Shown here: positions 46,925 through 59,255 of the stretch, piece after piece
Position numbering within the stretch: the stretch's first letter is position 1
Layout of the letters: the number at the start of each line of letters is the position of its first letter
NCBI GenBank assembly: GCA_030248135.1
Contig: JASANC010002767.1
Span: forward strand, 39,642 to 103,641
From: Theristus sp. LFF4_11
Lineage: Eukaryota > Nematoda > Chromadorea > Monhysterida > Xyalidae
Direction: 5' to 3'
Length of the DNA stretch: 64,000 nucleotides
The notes under the pieces: generated by a model
Told to the model about the DNA's origin: nothing
What the model saw: the letters and a program-made list of their open reading frames with translations, nothing else
Databases searched by the model: none
Translations under genes and position numbers: made by a program

Positions 46925-49487
46925 ATGGAGAAACTAAAAGCGATCGAAGCTGAAATGGCCAAGTAAGTGTTAGCCGACAAATGTCACATTTTCTTATGTT
47001 CTTCATTTGCAAACGTCAGCAACTTTTCAGATTCGAGAGCGAGATCTCAGCCACACGCCCGCTGCGTCCGCAGGTGCCATGTACGTTGCTGCCAGTTTTT
47101 TGCTTTTTGCACATTGTGCCGCTGGTTGTGGGTGATTTGTGGTTTTGTTGCTGGCAGACGAGTTGAACGGTGTCGCAATGAACTGCCGCTGCCACGAATG
47201 TAGTGTTCTGTTGCAGTTGGTCTGCCGGGTGCAGCGCTTCGTTTCCTGCCGCACGCGGTGCAGGGTCAGGCGTACGCACCGCCGCCCGGCCTCTACCCAC
47301 CGCCACTGCCCGGCATGCCCATGATGCCCATGATGCCGCCACCAAGAATGGTCTGTGTGTCTTGTTGCCAGCTCACTCACATCGCAGTTCAATGCAAACG
47401 CTATTTTGATTTTGTTATACACTACTTGATGCTTGTGAGCGTGCTGATTGGTCCGAGTTAAGGGGCATTCATGAAGCAGTTTAGTGGTCGCGTAGCTATG
47501 TTTTAACACAACTACGCGTCACTAAATACTGATGAATGCGCATTTATCGAGTTAGCGTGCTATTGGGCACTCCATCCACATTGTTTGTGTGATTTTCACG
47601 ATTCAGTTCCGAATGCCACGGGCGATGATGCCGCCACCGATGCCCGTCAGCAGCAGCGCTTCATCGTCCACCTCTGCGCCCGCGGTTGGCCCGACCAATG
47701 CACCCGCCGTACCGCCGCCTGTCAATGGTGAGCTTCTTTTTTGTAGAAAAAGTATCAGATATCCTCTGGCAAACTGGTTGACCACTCTGACTGTGACGCG
47801 ACCCTGCGTGTCTTTTTTCAGCACCAGTAATCGAAGCACCCCCATCTCGCTACGCCCCGCCCGGCTCAACTGCAGCTGCGTTAAGTGGAGTTTCGATGCC
47901 TAATAAGTGAGTTCTTATGTGTGACTTTTTACAGAGTCACAGCTACAGTGTAGTTCACTGTCAGTCAGTTGTCATTATTCGAAGTTTCGAACACAACTCA
48001 GTGAACAACAACCGCGCAAACACTGACTGCTTTCAGAGCACTAAAGCAACAATCGAACCAAGCAATGTCCGCTGCGAACAGCAACAATCCGTTGGCAACA
48101 TCAATGCCGACAGGCACCATAATGGGCACTGCAGATGCACACAGCGACTCGGATGATGAGGCGCCCTCTGCTGCTGCCACATCAGCTGTGGCCGAATCTG
48201 CCTATGCGCGTTTCTCAACCCCCTCGACCACCACGGTCACCAGGGTGAGCACGCCTGTTTGTATCTTGCAATCGCTGCACTATTGAATTGAGCACGATCA
48301 TTGGTTGACCCAACTAAATGCGACCAATCAGCGTGCGAGCATTCACTACCAGACCTTGTTCGTGTGGCCAGTTTTGTTGTCTCATTTGATTGGTGTAGCC
48401 TTTGTTTCGTCTGTTCTTCAGAAAGCACCTCTGATGAAGAAGCCGACGAAATACGTGCGAGTCGCAGGCGGGCAAGTCTGGGAGGACCCGCAACTGCTCG
48501 AGTGGGATCCCAGTGAGCTGAACCTTTTGCACGTTTGCTTCTTCGACATGCCTGACAGCAAGTCATGTGATCTCATCGTTATCAATCTGCTCGTGTGATT
48601 CTGATTCTTGCCTGATTTCACCAAATTTTATTCTATGACCACCACCACGTTGATTGGTTATGTCAATTCTTTTGATTTGCGTCGTGCGTCAAAATGTGAA
48701 CGCAACCAATAAGCGACTTGCACAAAAATGAACCCTGTTCGAAATTTGCGTGTTGGTGCAGGTTGTTTGAAATGGCTTGTTGTCTAATTTTCAAGGGAAG
48801 GTATAGAAAACAAGCAATCCTCCTTGAAAATCAGGTGAACCATTTTTTGGTTGAGCACACGCACATCCGGAATGAGCTGAGCTCAGCTTCGGAACATGGA
48901 ACACGTGTGTAAAGTGCACAAGTTTGCGTGTGTCGCTCAGACGATTACCGTTTGTTCGCTGGCGACCTCGGCAACGAGGTGAGCGACGAGCTGCTCGCGA
49001 AGACCTTTCGCAAATACGCCAGCTTCGTCAAGGCGAAAGTCGTACGACATCAGCGCACCAACAAATCAAAGGGATATGGATTTGTGGCGTTCACTGACCC
49101 GGAGGACATGATACGAGCCATGAGGGAGATGAATGGTGAGAATACTGGGCTACTGTAGAGTACGGTATGCACCGCGTTGGTCACAGCACGATCTTGCGTC
49201 TGTCGTTGTTATCGTCTGTGTGAATTTGAATGAATGAAACCCGGTTGATAAAAGTTGATGCAACACACACAAACAGTCTTGACGTTTGCATTAAGATCGT
49301 TTCGTTACACGAATTGGTAACAGTGAAATCTGAGCGTTTTCCATTCACCTTTTGAGCGTTCACTTGCAATTCAGGCAAATACGTTGGCAACCGACCAATC
49401 AAACTGAAAAAGAGCACTTGGAAGGAGCGAGACCTGAACTACGTTCGAAAGAAGATGAAAGACAAAAAGAAGATGGGAATGGCGTGA
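46925..49487 (+). CDS. RBM42: RNA-binding protein 42 (344 aa, 9 exons)
   Basis: Single-RRM protein that in other animals binds mRNA and acts in splicing and stress-related RNA control. Exons 46925-46962, 47031-47080, 47217-47350, 47607-47727, 47822-47906, 48037-48244, 48422-48512, 48941-49135, 49375-49487; phases agree throughout. The N-terminus is a short helix (MEKLKAIEAEMAKFESEI), then Pro/Met-rich (YAPPPGLYPPPLPGMPMM) and Ser/Ala-rich segments. The family signature RVAGGQVWEDPQLLEWDP precedes the RRM: RLFAGDLGNEVSDELL with RNP2 inside LFAGDL, and RNP1 in SKGYGFVAF. The conserved tail GKYVGNRPIKLKKSTWK ends in a Lys-rich helix. It is shorter than the ~480-residue vertebrate protein, mainly in the low-complexity middle. 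AATAAA at 49595-49600 follows. Confidence 0.93.
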
Positions 49488-49753
49488 ACTCTGCGTTATG
49501 TTGGTTATGATAATAATTTGTATCATTGTTGTTCGACGCGTGTGTGGTTCAGTTTTGTAGGCACTGATCTGTTGTGCAAGTTTTTATAAGTAAAAATAAA
49601 CTTTATTTGATTCATTTCGTTAGATTGAAAGGAATGAGAAGTTGTTTATAAAACATTCGTCATTGGCTGTTGGTCAACACAGCTAAAACAGTTCTGTTTT
49701 GTATTTGCGTATTTTTACTGTCGCCCAATATTTGGTGCTCATTAAACTGTTAG

Positions 49754-51865
<2,112 letters not shown>

Positions 51866-52199
51866 ATTGGGATGAACGTGATCATTGCGAAATTACATTT
51901 TTTGTTCTTTGTGTGCAGTTTTGTTATGTTTTTTGCTGAAATACGACGTGCTGATAAAGCAGCTCATGTGGAAAAATAATGTTAACCAAACGAATTGCTG
52001 TTTGTGTTGCGTTTTCGTGTGCGTCAAAATCGTACCATCAGATTACTGTTTTTTCCAACATCATTTTCTAATTGTTCCATTCAGTCAGTATCGAATCAGA
52101 ATCGAAAATTTCCAGAGCCAATCCCGCCAGTCATCGACTAAAGAAATCTGCCTTAAGAAAGAAGCCTTTTGTGCCTGAACTTGCTAAAAATAAAAAACA
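51866..52199 (+). other. KRR1-UBFD1 intergenic gap (334 bp)
   Basis: AT-rich 3' UTR sequence. The clearest AATAAA, at 52189-52194, lies only 6 bp before the UBFD1 start codon, so the KRR1 transcript may run right up to or into UBFD1. Confidence 0.4.
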
Positions 52200-55100
52200 A
52201 TGAGCGAGCCAACAATCGTTGACGAAAAGGAAAACACGGACGTGACGAAGGCGCCCGGTGAAGGGCACGACGACACGCCACAGCAGCAGAGCGCGCCTGC
52301 GAAGGCGATCGAGTCGCCAAGTGCACCGGCAACGCCCGACGCTGCCGCCAAGTCTGCTGCCGACCAGCCGGCACGTCTCTGCTGTACTTTTTTAGTGATC
52401 GATTTTCCTTTCGTGCGAGTTCTGTCGCAACTGATAGACTTTTGAAATCACACCGCACTTCTAGCGCGTATGAGCGATTCAGTTTGTGTTGTGAAGTAGT
52501 TGCTTCTTGTGAATCAGATGATCAAGCTAAACGTCCACCACGGCCGAAAGACCAAATACCCGGTGGAGTTGCCGGCGGACGCCACGGTGGCACAACTGAA
52601 GGAGAAACTGTTCGAAATTTGCAGTGAGCCTTTCCATTGAGTCACTCAAGTGAATTACCGAGCGGTTCCCTTCAACTGTTGTTTCACTTTTTGCAGAGGT
52701 GCCACCAGCATTACAGAAACTGCTGTATTCAAGTGAGTATTCACGCCAAGCAGTTCAAATTAAGAAATTGGTATTGGCAAAACTGAAATGGCGAGCCAAA
52801 AGTGCATCCATTATTAGGTAAACAATTGAAAGAGGGCGACCAAAAGCTGTGCGACGCGGGCATGACGAACGGCGTCAAGGTTCTGCTGATTGGCAGCACC
52901 CCAGAAGAGGTGTCACAGGCGGCCAGGGTGCCCACGAAGGAAGAAATCGCAGAGGCACAGCAGCAGGCCGGTGTGTGCTGCTGGTTATTTTTGAACGACA
53001 TTTTCACCACATCACGGTGAAAAACGAAAATTTCGTTTTTTTTCTATTTTCAGCGCCAAAACCGAAACCGCTGTGCCAACAGCCGGTTTGTGTTTTTTTT
53101 GTTTGGTGTCAAACTGTCAAATGAAACATTTTTTGTAAACTGTCAACTTTTCAGGAGCATGCCAAAGTGATTGCGTCTGGGCCACCGGATGACGCGATGC
53201 CAGGCATTTCGAACACACAGGTGTCGTCAAATCTGTCGCAAACAAAAAAAAAGAAATTTGCGTCAGATTTTTTAACCATTTATTGTGGATTCATTCGAAC
53301 GTGTTGGATCGAAATGACGTCATTTGTTTTGAAAACGCCCGTTTGTCGTGCACATGGTTCGTTTACGCCTTCACGTGTTTGTTCACCTCTGCCAAACTCA
53401 ATGTCCGAGTATCTGTGTGTGGTGGCAAATGTACTATCGCGGCCCAGGAGATCGCGGCCTGAAAGATCGCGGCCTGGACGATTGCGGCCTGGGACCATCG
53501 CGGCCTGGGATGATCGCGGCCTGGGATGATCGCGGCCTGGGACGATCGCGGCCTGGGACGATCGCGGCCTGGGACGATCGCGGCCTGGACGATCGCGGCC
53601 TGGGACGATCGCGGTCTGGGATGATCGCGGCCTGGGACGATCGCGGTCTGGGATGATCGCGGCCTGGGACGATCGCGGCCTGGGACGATCGCGGCCTGGG
53701 ACGATCGCGGTCTGGGATGATCGCGGCCTGGGACGATCGCGGTCTGGGATGATCGCGGCCTGGGACGATCGCGGTCTGGGATGATCGCGGCCTGGGACGA
53801 TCGCGGTCTGGAATGATCGCGGCCTGGGACGATCGCGGTCTGGGATGATCGCGGCCTGGGACGATCGCGGTCTGGGATGATCGCGGCCTGGGACGATCGC
53901 GGTCTGGGATGATCGCGGCCTGGGACGATCGCGGTCTGGGATGATCGCGGCCTGGGACGATCGCGGTCTGGGATGATCGCGGCCTGGGACGATCGCGGTC
54001 TGGGATGATCGCGGCCTGGGACGATCGCGGTCTGGGATGATCGCGGCCTGGGACGATCGCGGTCTGGGATGATCGCGGCCTGGGACGATCGCGGCCTGGG
54101 ATGATCGCGGCCTGGGACGATCGCGGCCTGGGACGATCGCGGTCTGGGAAGATCGCGGCCTGGGAAGATCGCGGGCTGGGATGACCGCGGCCTGGGACGA
54201 TCGCGGTCTGGGATGATCGCGGCCTGGGACGATCGCGGTCTGGGATGATCGCGGCCTGGGACGAACGCGGTCTGGGATGATCGCGGCCTGGGACGATCGC
54301 GGTCTGGGATGATCGCGGCCTGTGACGATCGCGGCCTGGGACGATCGCGGTCTGGGATGATCGCGGCCTGGGACGATCGCGGCCTCTTCTAGTGTTTTGA
54401 CCCTCAAAATGCAACTAATTATCCCCACCCCAAATCAAATGAAAGAAAACTTACGGCCTTGAAATTCGATCAATCAACCAACAATTCGAAACAGCAACCA
54501 GACAACGTAGCGCTTGCTGCAAACGGAGCAGCTCGGACGCTCAGAGTTTTGTCCTTTCTGTCATTTTCTTTTTTTTTTCTTTCTCTACCTTCTTTTCCTT
54601 TCCCTATTTCCCTTTCCCTCCCCCTTAACGCCCAACCCCCCTTACCCCCCCCCCCTTACCCCCCCCCTTACGCCCCCTACGCCCCCCTTACCCCCCTCCC
54701 TTACCCCCCTTACCCCTCCCCCTTACCCCCCGCCTTACCCCCCCCCAACCCCCCCTCTACCCCTTCCCCCTCCTTAACCCCCCTACCCCCTCTTACCCCC
54801 TCCCCGCTTACCCGCTTATCCCCGGCCACTCTCCCTTCCCTACCATTTCTTTCCCTCTCCTCCTGGAAGGACGTTTCGTCGACGCATGTGCTGCCGCCGG
54901 TGCAGAGGGGGTGCCCTCAGTTGTACCGCTCAGATCACAGCTGTCGAGCTCTCCCCTTCCTCCTGGAAGGTCGTTTCGTCGACGCACGTGCTGCCGCCGG
55001 CGCAGAGAGGCCCTCAGTTGCACCGCCCAGATCACAGCTTTCGAGCCTTCCCTCTCCTCCTGGAAGGTCGTTTCGTCGAAGCACATGCTGCCGCCGGTGC

Positions 55101-57750
55101 AGAGGGTGTCCTCAGTTGTATCTCCCAGATCGCAGCTGTCGAGCACGTTGTTTGGACTGGTGTTCTTCCTGGGTTTCCAGCTTTGGAACTGAGCGGTTTT
55201 CGCTTGCTTATATACGATTTCTGCTTCCCAATTAACGCCCTACTTGGTTAATTGCAGTGCAATTACTGCTCAATTTTTCGACTTAATAGATTAGAAGACA
55301 AATTATTAGAACCATATTTTGCGTTGTAACCGTGGGGCAACTAGAGAAAATTGCGCTGATAATTGCAGCAAAATGTCGACGTTTTGTTGCGATAATTGCG
55401 GAAAGATTGCAAAATTGGTGGTTGTTGCGTTAATTAGACCAGAACGTGTGTTATAAAAACTAGAAATCTAGAACGTAGAGCTCCATTGTGTCTCATCAGC
55501 AACAGCAATCATCAAATCACCAATGGAACATCAAGGCCTCGGACCTCAGCGAAGTTGAACAGCGACTCATCATCGTCACCCCTGCGAGGCGACGGGAGCG
55601 GCCCCCAACCGGCCATCCCCATCTGGCGTGCCTGCAGCTACACGGACACACCGGTTGCAGTGCACCAGCAGCGTCCAAACGAGCCTTCGAGACGCCGGAA
55701 GGTAGCGATCATCTGCAGAGTCGCAGCTTCTGTCATCGTTCTCATCGACCGCTTGCACCGGCAGCGAACAGGAAAAAGGCGTTTTTAGAGCGAAATGCGA
55801 GCAAAACGATGCGCAAGCTCAACAGACCGCCGACGATGGTTACACGACGCAAATGTGCAAGCTTTGCAACACAAAGGTTGCTGTTCGCTCGCGCTCTGGT
55901 CTTCTTGAGCTTTCAGTGCGACTTGCCATAAACGCACAGGAAATGCGGAATTACACAAAAGTTAAAAACACTGTAGTAGGCGCTTTTGAATTCTTTTGAA
56001 TTTTGTCCGCGGCAGTGAACATGCTCCAGTCGTTTACAGGGACTTGTTCTTCGTTGACGAATACAAGAAATGGATGAAATTCTGGTTCAATTTGGTCGTC
56101 GAAATTGTGTTGTTAGTGTGCAAGTTCAGAAACTGAAACAATTCATTGTTTACAAATTCAGGTTCAACTCGATATCCTGCTCTTGTGTTGGTAATTGTAT
56201 CGTCATTGCTTGGTTAAGGGGGAGCTGGTGATGCGTAAAGATGTTAGTATCAGTATGTTTGAATGAATTTCATTTTTTGATGGGTCAATATTTCATTCGA
56301 GGCCTTGTATCGCGCCTGCCTTGAAAAGTGTCAAGAAAAAAAATAAAAAGGCTTGGCTTAGGATTAGGATCAGGTGTAGGATAAGGAACCTGCAACGATT
56401 TGATTGCAAGCCACACTTGATCGAAAATCAAAAATCATTTTAAAATCATATTTAAATAAGAATATCAATTTATTACGTATGATTTAAGGTCCTTGGAAAA
56501 AAATAATAAATAAAAAATGATCAACAAACATACGTAAAAGCAACTACAATGTAGAAACTCGTGACCACACCTGAGCTGAGAAGGAATCCGTTCTATAATT
56601 TTAATCCTGTTTAAACATGTAACATTAGGTTAAAAACAATGTTTTTGAAACAAAAATTCAAATTTTTTGCTATATTGAAACCGTCGTGTGCGGGCATAAC
56701 AATAAAAGTAAAATAACCAGTTGCGAACCACAAAAACAATGATAAAACTTCAAATTTTGTGGGCCGCGACCATCCCAGGCCGCGATCGTCCCAGGCCGCA
56801 ATCGTCCCAGGCCGCGATCATCCCAGGTCGCGATCATCCCAGGCCGCGATCGTCCCAGGCCGCGATCGTTCAGGCCGCGATCGTCCAGGCCGCGATCGTT
56901 CAGGCCGCGATCTTTCAGGCCGCGATCGTCCAGGCCGCGATCGTCCAGGCCGCGATCGTTCAGGCCGCGATCTTTCAGGCCGCGATACTTCGGAATAATG
57001 GGCCGCAATCTAACGCACGCCGTGACAAGTGCGTGTTTTAGAGTGCATGACGTCATTTCGCTAAACAGGCAATACCCAGCACTTGCGGTGGCAGTCAAAA
57101 CGCCGCCGCACAACGAAAATCTGACGTCACGCTTTGTTGTATCGCACTATTTGTGGTGCACATTGCGACCAAGACAAAAGTCGTAAAGTGATCGTGTGTT
57201 TTGCACATGTGTCACAGGACCCACTGCCAAACACGCCGATTGGCCCGATGCGCAACAAGCACAATCAACCGATCCGTTTGTCGTTCAAACTCGAATCGGA
57301 CAGTCTCTGGATTAGCACCAACGGTTTGGTTTTTTTTCATGTGGCCTTCTCTTTGATTTAGTGATTCACTACTTAGGTTTTTTTAAAATTGGTACTTCAT
57401 ATTTAGTGAAATAAACATTTCATAGTTAGTGAAATAATCTGCATTATTTTTTCTTGTGTTGTAACAGAACGCACGGTGAAACTTCCGATGAGTGAAATTT
57501 CGGATATAGTGAGCGAACCGATCGACAACTATCCACAGTATCATATCATGGTACGCCTCGCCTAGCTGGTGGGACTTTTTTAATCTGACTTTTTCAATAT
57601 ACCTCCATGTGTTAATGAGAAAACTGTGACCCCCACAAAGTTCGCTTATTGCAGGGTATCAAGACGGGCACAACGGAGGCGTCGCGGGTGTGGATCTACT
57701 GGGTGCCTGCGCAGTACGTCGCTGCAATCAGACGCACCGTGTTCAATTGA
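52200..57750 (+). CDS. UBFD1: UBFD1, ubiquitin-like domain protein
   Basis: Conserved ubiquitin-like-domain protein that binds polyubiquitin in mammals. Clear exons: 52518-52623, 52697-52732, 52803-52970, 53054-53085, 53155-53220, 57218-57323, 57468-57550, 57655-57750. An N-terminal exon begins at 52200 (MSEPTIVDEKENTDV...); its donor is uncertain (52394 and 52412 both keep frame), and ATG at 52518 is an alternative start. The ubiquitin-like fold runs from IKLNVHHGRKTKYPVEL to MTNGVKVLLIGSTPEEV. Then come CQQPEHAKVIASGPPDDAMP and the C-terminal family domain: IRLSFKLESDSLWIST, ERTVKLPMSEISDIVSEPI, RVWIYWVPAQYVAAIRRTV. Intron 53221-57217 is 4 kb and packed with tandem repeats, while the other introns are below 200 bp. 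Terminal Phe-Asn is shorter than the mammalian tail. Confidence 0.92.
53432..54388. repeat. Minisatellite of ~60 copies of a 16-bp unit
   Basis: Units read GGGACGATCGCGGYCT and GGGATGATCGCGGCCT. For most of the array these two variants alternate, making a 32-bp higher-order unit; the edges and the 54100-54180 part are less regular. It lies inside the UBFD1 intron. The array is free of stops for over 300 codons on the minus strand because 16 bp is not a multiple of three and no frame of the unit contains a stop; this is not evidence of a gene. Confidence 0.97.
54630..54830. repeat. Pyrimidine-rich CCCCTTAC-type low complexity
   Basis: Runs of CCCCCTTAC and relatives, almost free of G. Preceded by a TTTTCTTTCC-rich stretch (54560-54630). 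It lies in the UBFD1 intron. Confidence 0.85.
54858..55150. repeat. Three tandem copies of a ~97-bp unit
   Basis: Copies start at about 54858, 54956 and 55054 with TCCTCCTGGAAGGWCGTTTC. Each contains GTGCTGCCGCCGG or a close variant, CCTCAGTTG and CAGATCRCAGCT. Substitutions and small indels give roughly 90% identity. It lies in the UBFD1 intron. Confidence 0.85.
55486..56000 (+). other. Possible coding relic or nested gene in the UBFD1 intron
   Basis: One frame (55488-55931) is open for 147 codons after an ATA/GTG-type start, and another frame carries a better-looking segment near 55760-55975 (DDGYTTQMCKLCNTKVAVRS, SGLLELSVRLAINAQ) with a Cys-x2-Cys pair like half a zinc finger. GC content is higher than in the flanks. 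It may be an exon of a nested gene, a processed pseudogene or a transposon fragment. No complete model was found. Confidence 0.25.
56345..56400. repeat. TTAGGA-like block, inverted copy of 32690-32772
   Basis: AAAAAGGCTTGGCTTAGGAT followed by TAGGATCAGGTG...GGAACCTGCAACGA is the reverse complement, with a few changes, of the block at about 32690-32772. The TTAGGA units are degenerate, so this is a shared dispersed repeat rather than a telomere tract. Confidence 0.6.
56763..56996. repeat. Second copy of the 16-bp minisatellite, inverted
   Basis: About 15 units of CCAGGCCGCGATCGTC or the one-base-shorter CAGGCCGCGATCGTT, the reverse complement of the unit at 53432-54388. Same UBFD1 intron, 2.4 kb downstream. 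Confidence 0.95.
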
Positions 57751-59255
57751 AGCAAGCACAACAGACGAGCGCTGTTTTGTTTCATTTTTATGTTTTGTTT
57801 GTTTCATTGTTATGAAACAGTGATTTTGATGCAGTGAAAAGGGTGTTTAATTTTATAAGTTCTTGAACAACTGCCCTTTCAAAGGTGGACGCGCGAGTAT
57901 GAACTCAGAGCACTCAGCACACTGAACTTGAGGGCACCGTGTGTCTTCGCTCGTGCTCTTTGTTTGCAGTGACTTTGCAGCTTTCAATGCTCTCTTGATT
58001 CGTGCGTTTGCCTCCTCAGTCATGTTTGATTTGTTTGTTTTGCACAATCCAAAGGCTGATTGCTCTTCACAATAATACCGGTGATAGTTCATGCAGAAAA
58101 GGTTTCAATCAACCTCCATTCAATTTTGTGAGTCAGCTCGGACAGCCGAAGCGACCGAATATGTGGGGTTTTTGCAAAATGAGCCTCTGCTGTGTTACTT
58201 GAAGCTTTCATACAGTGATCAATATTATTGTTTGTTTGTTTTTCTGTTGTTACTGTTACTCAACAGCCGTTGAGAATTTATGTGGATGATCGTGAGAAAT
58301 AAAGATGAAATTTGAAGAATGAATTGTCAGAAATAAAGCTTTCTCGGCCACTTTCATGGTGACAAAGTTGTCGATGGTGGATTTTTACAATTAGTTTTTC
58401 CTCATGGCATCTTAAAACTTAATTAAAACAACTATTACAATTAAACAAAGTAATCATCGTAATCAATCAACAACCTGTTGGTGTCGGCGAAAAAAATATA
58501 TGCGTAAAATTAAGATCCATCTGGAAATTGTGTCAACATTTCAATTTTAGGGATGTTCGTTTACTTTTACGTGGCAGAACGTGTTGTACATATATCAGTT
58601 ACGCTTGTGTTTTAAAAATCGGTGTAAAATCACAGTATCCCATCGTCTCACTTTTATGCACTGGACGACACAACAAACATCTTATCCAGGCCAAACACTA
58701 CGCAGATACATATTAGCACAGTAAATCGGATGACAAAATCAAACAAATACTAACAGTTGAACATAACTTTTTTAATGCAGTGTTTTTTACATAAGAATGA
58801 ACATTTTATGCACAGCAATAATTGGCTGCATAAGAATATTTTAAGCCGAGTTTTAAAAACAGTAAAATTTTAGTGCGTTTAACAGTGGCGTCATGGGTTG
58901 CGCGATGGCCCACTTACCCAGAAAACATGCAATGTACAGTCGTTGGCATTATCTGTTGTTAAAGTAGCGTTTTAGGTGTTGTTTTATTTTCGGTGTCGAC
59001 TGTCGAACTATTTTCAGCCGATTCGAAAACAAAACTTGATTTATTCATCTTTTGTTGTTCATGCTACAGTTTTTAAACATTACAATTCTTACGCAAGCAC
59101 TTGCGTCGTGTTCGACTATTAATTAAAGCTCATTGTTCAACCATTTTGTGAGGTTAGTTACATTTGTTGTATTTTCGATTTCTCAAAGAAAAAAGTGCTG
59201 GATGTACAAGCATGTTTCAGAAAACCAACGCTTTCAATGGCCAATTCCAGGTGCA
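57751..59255. other. Intergenic region with one doubtful minus-strand ORF
   Basis: Holds the UBFD1 3' flank, with AATAAA at 58298-58303 and a second nearby, the small minus-strand frame at 57853-58092, and AT-rich sequence. An acceptor TTCCAG ends at 59250, six bases before the next start codon, so the next gene may have a 5'-UTR intron or a trans-spliced leader. Confidence 0.4.
57853..58092 (-). CDS. Small doubtful ORF, Cys-containing (79 aa)
   Basis: Open frame with protein-like composition: a basic helical middle (MTEEANARIKRALKAAKSLQ) and a Cys-rich end (CPQVQCAECSEF). No family recognised, and no upstream exon or strong start context. It could be a small gene convergent with UBFD1 or chance. 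Confidence 0.25.
   Translation of the reverse strand: MNYHRYYCEEQSAFGLCKTNKSNMTEEANARIKRALKAAKSLQTKSTSEDTRCPQVQCAECSEFILARPPLKGQLFKNL

Noticed and set aside
53280..54428. 382- and 326-codon open frames on the minus strand with PRPRSSQAAIVPGRD-type repeats
   Set aside because: They are the minisatellite read as protein. The 16-bp unit has no stop in any minus-strand frame, so long frames arise by chance; there is no start context, splice signal or family similarity.
54459..55235. 258-codon plus-strand frame, Pro-rich
   Set aside because: Produced by the CCCCTTAC tract and the 97-bp triplication inside the UBFD1 intron.
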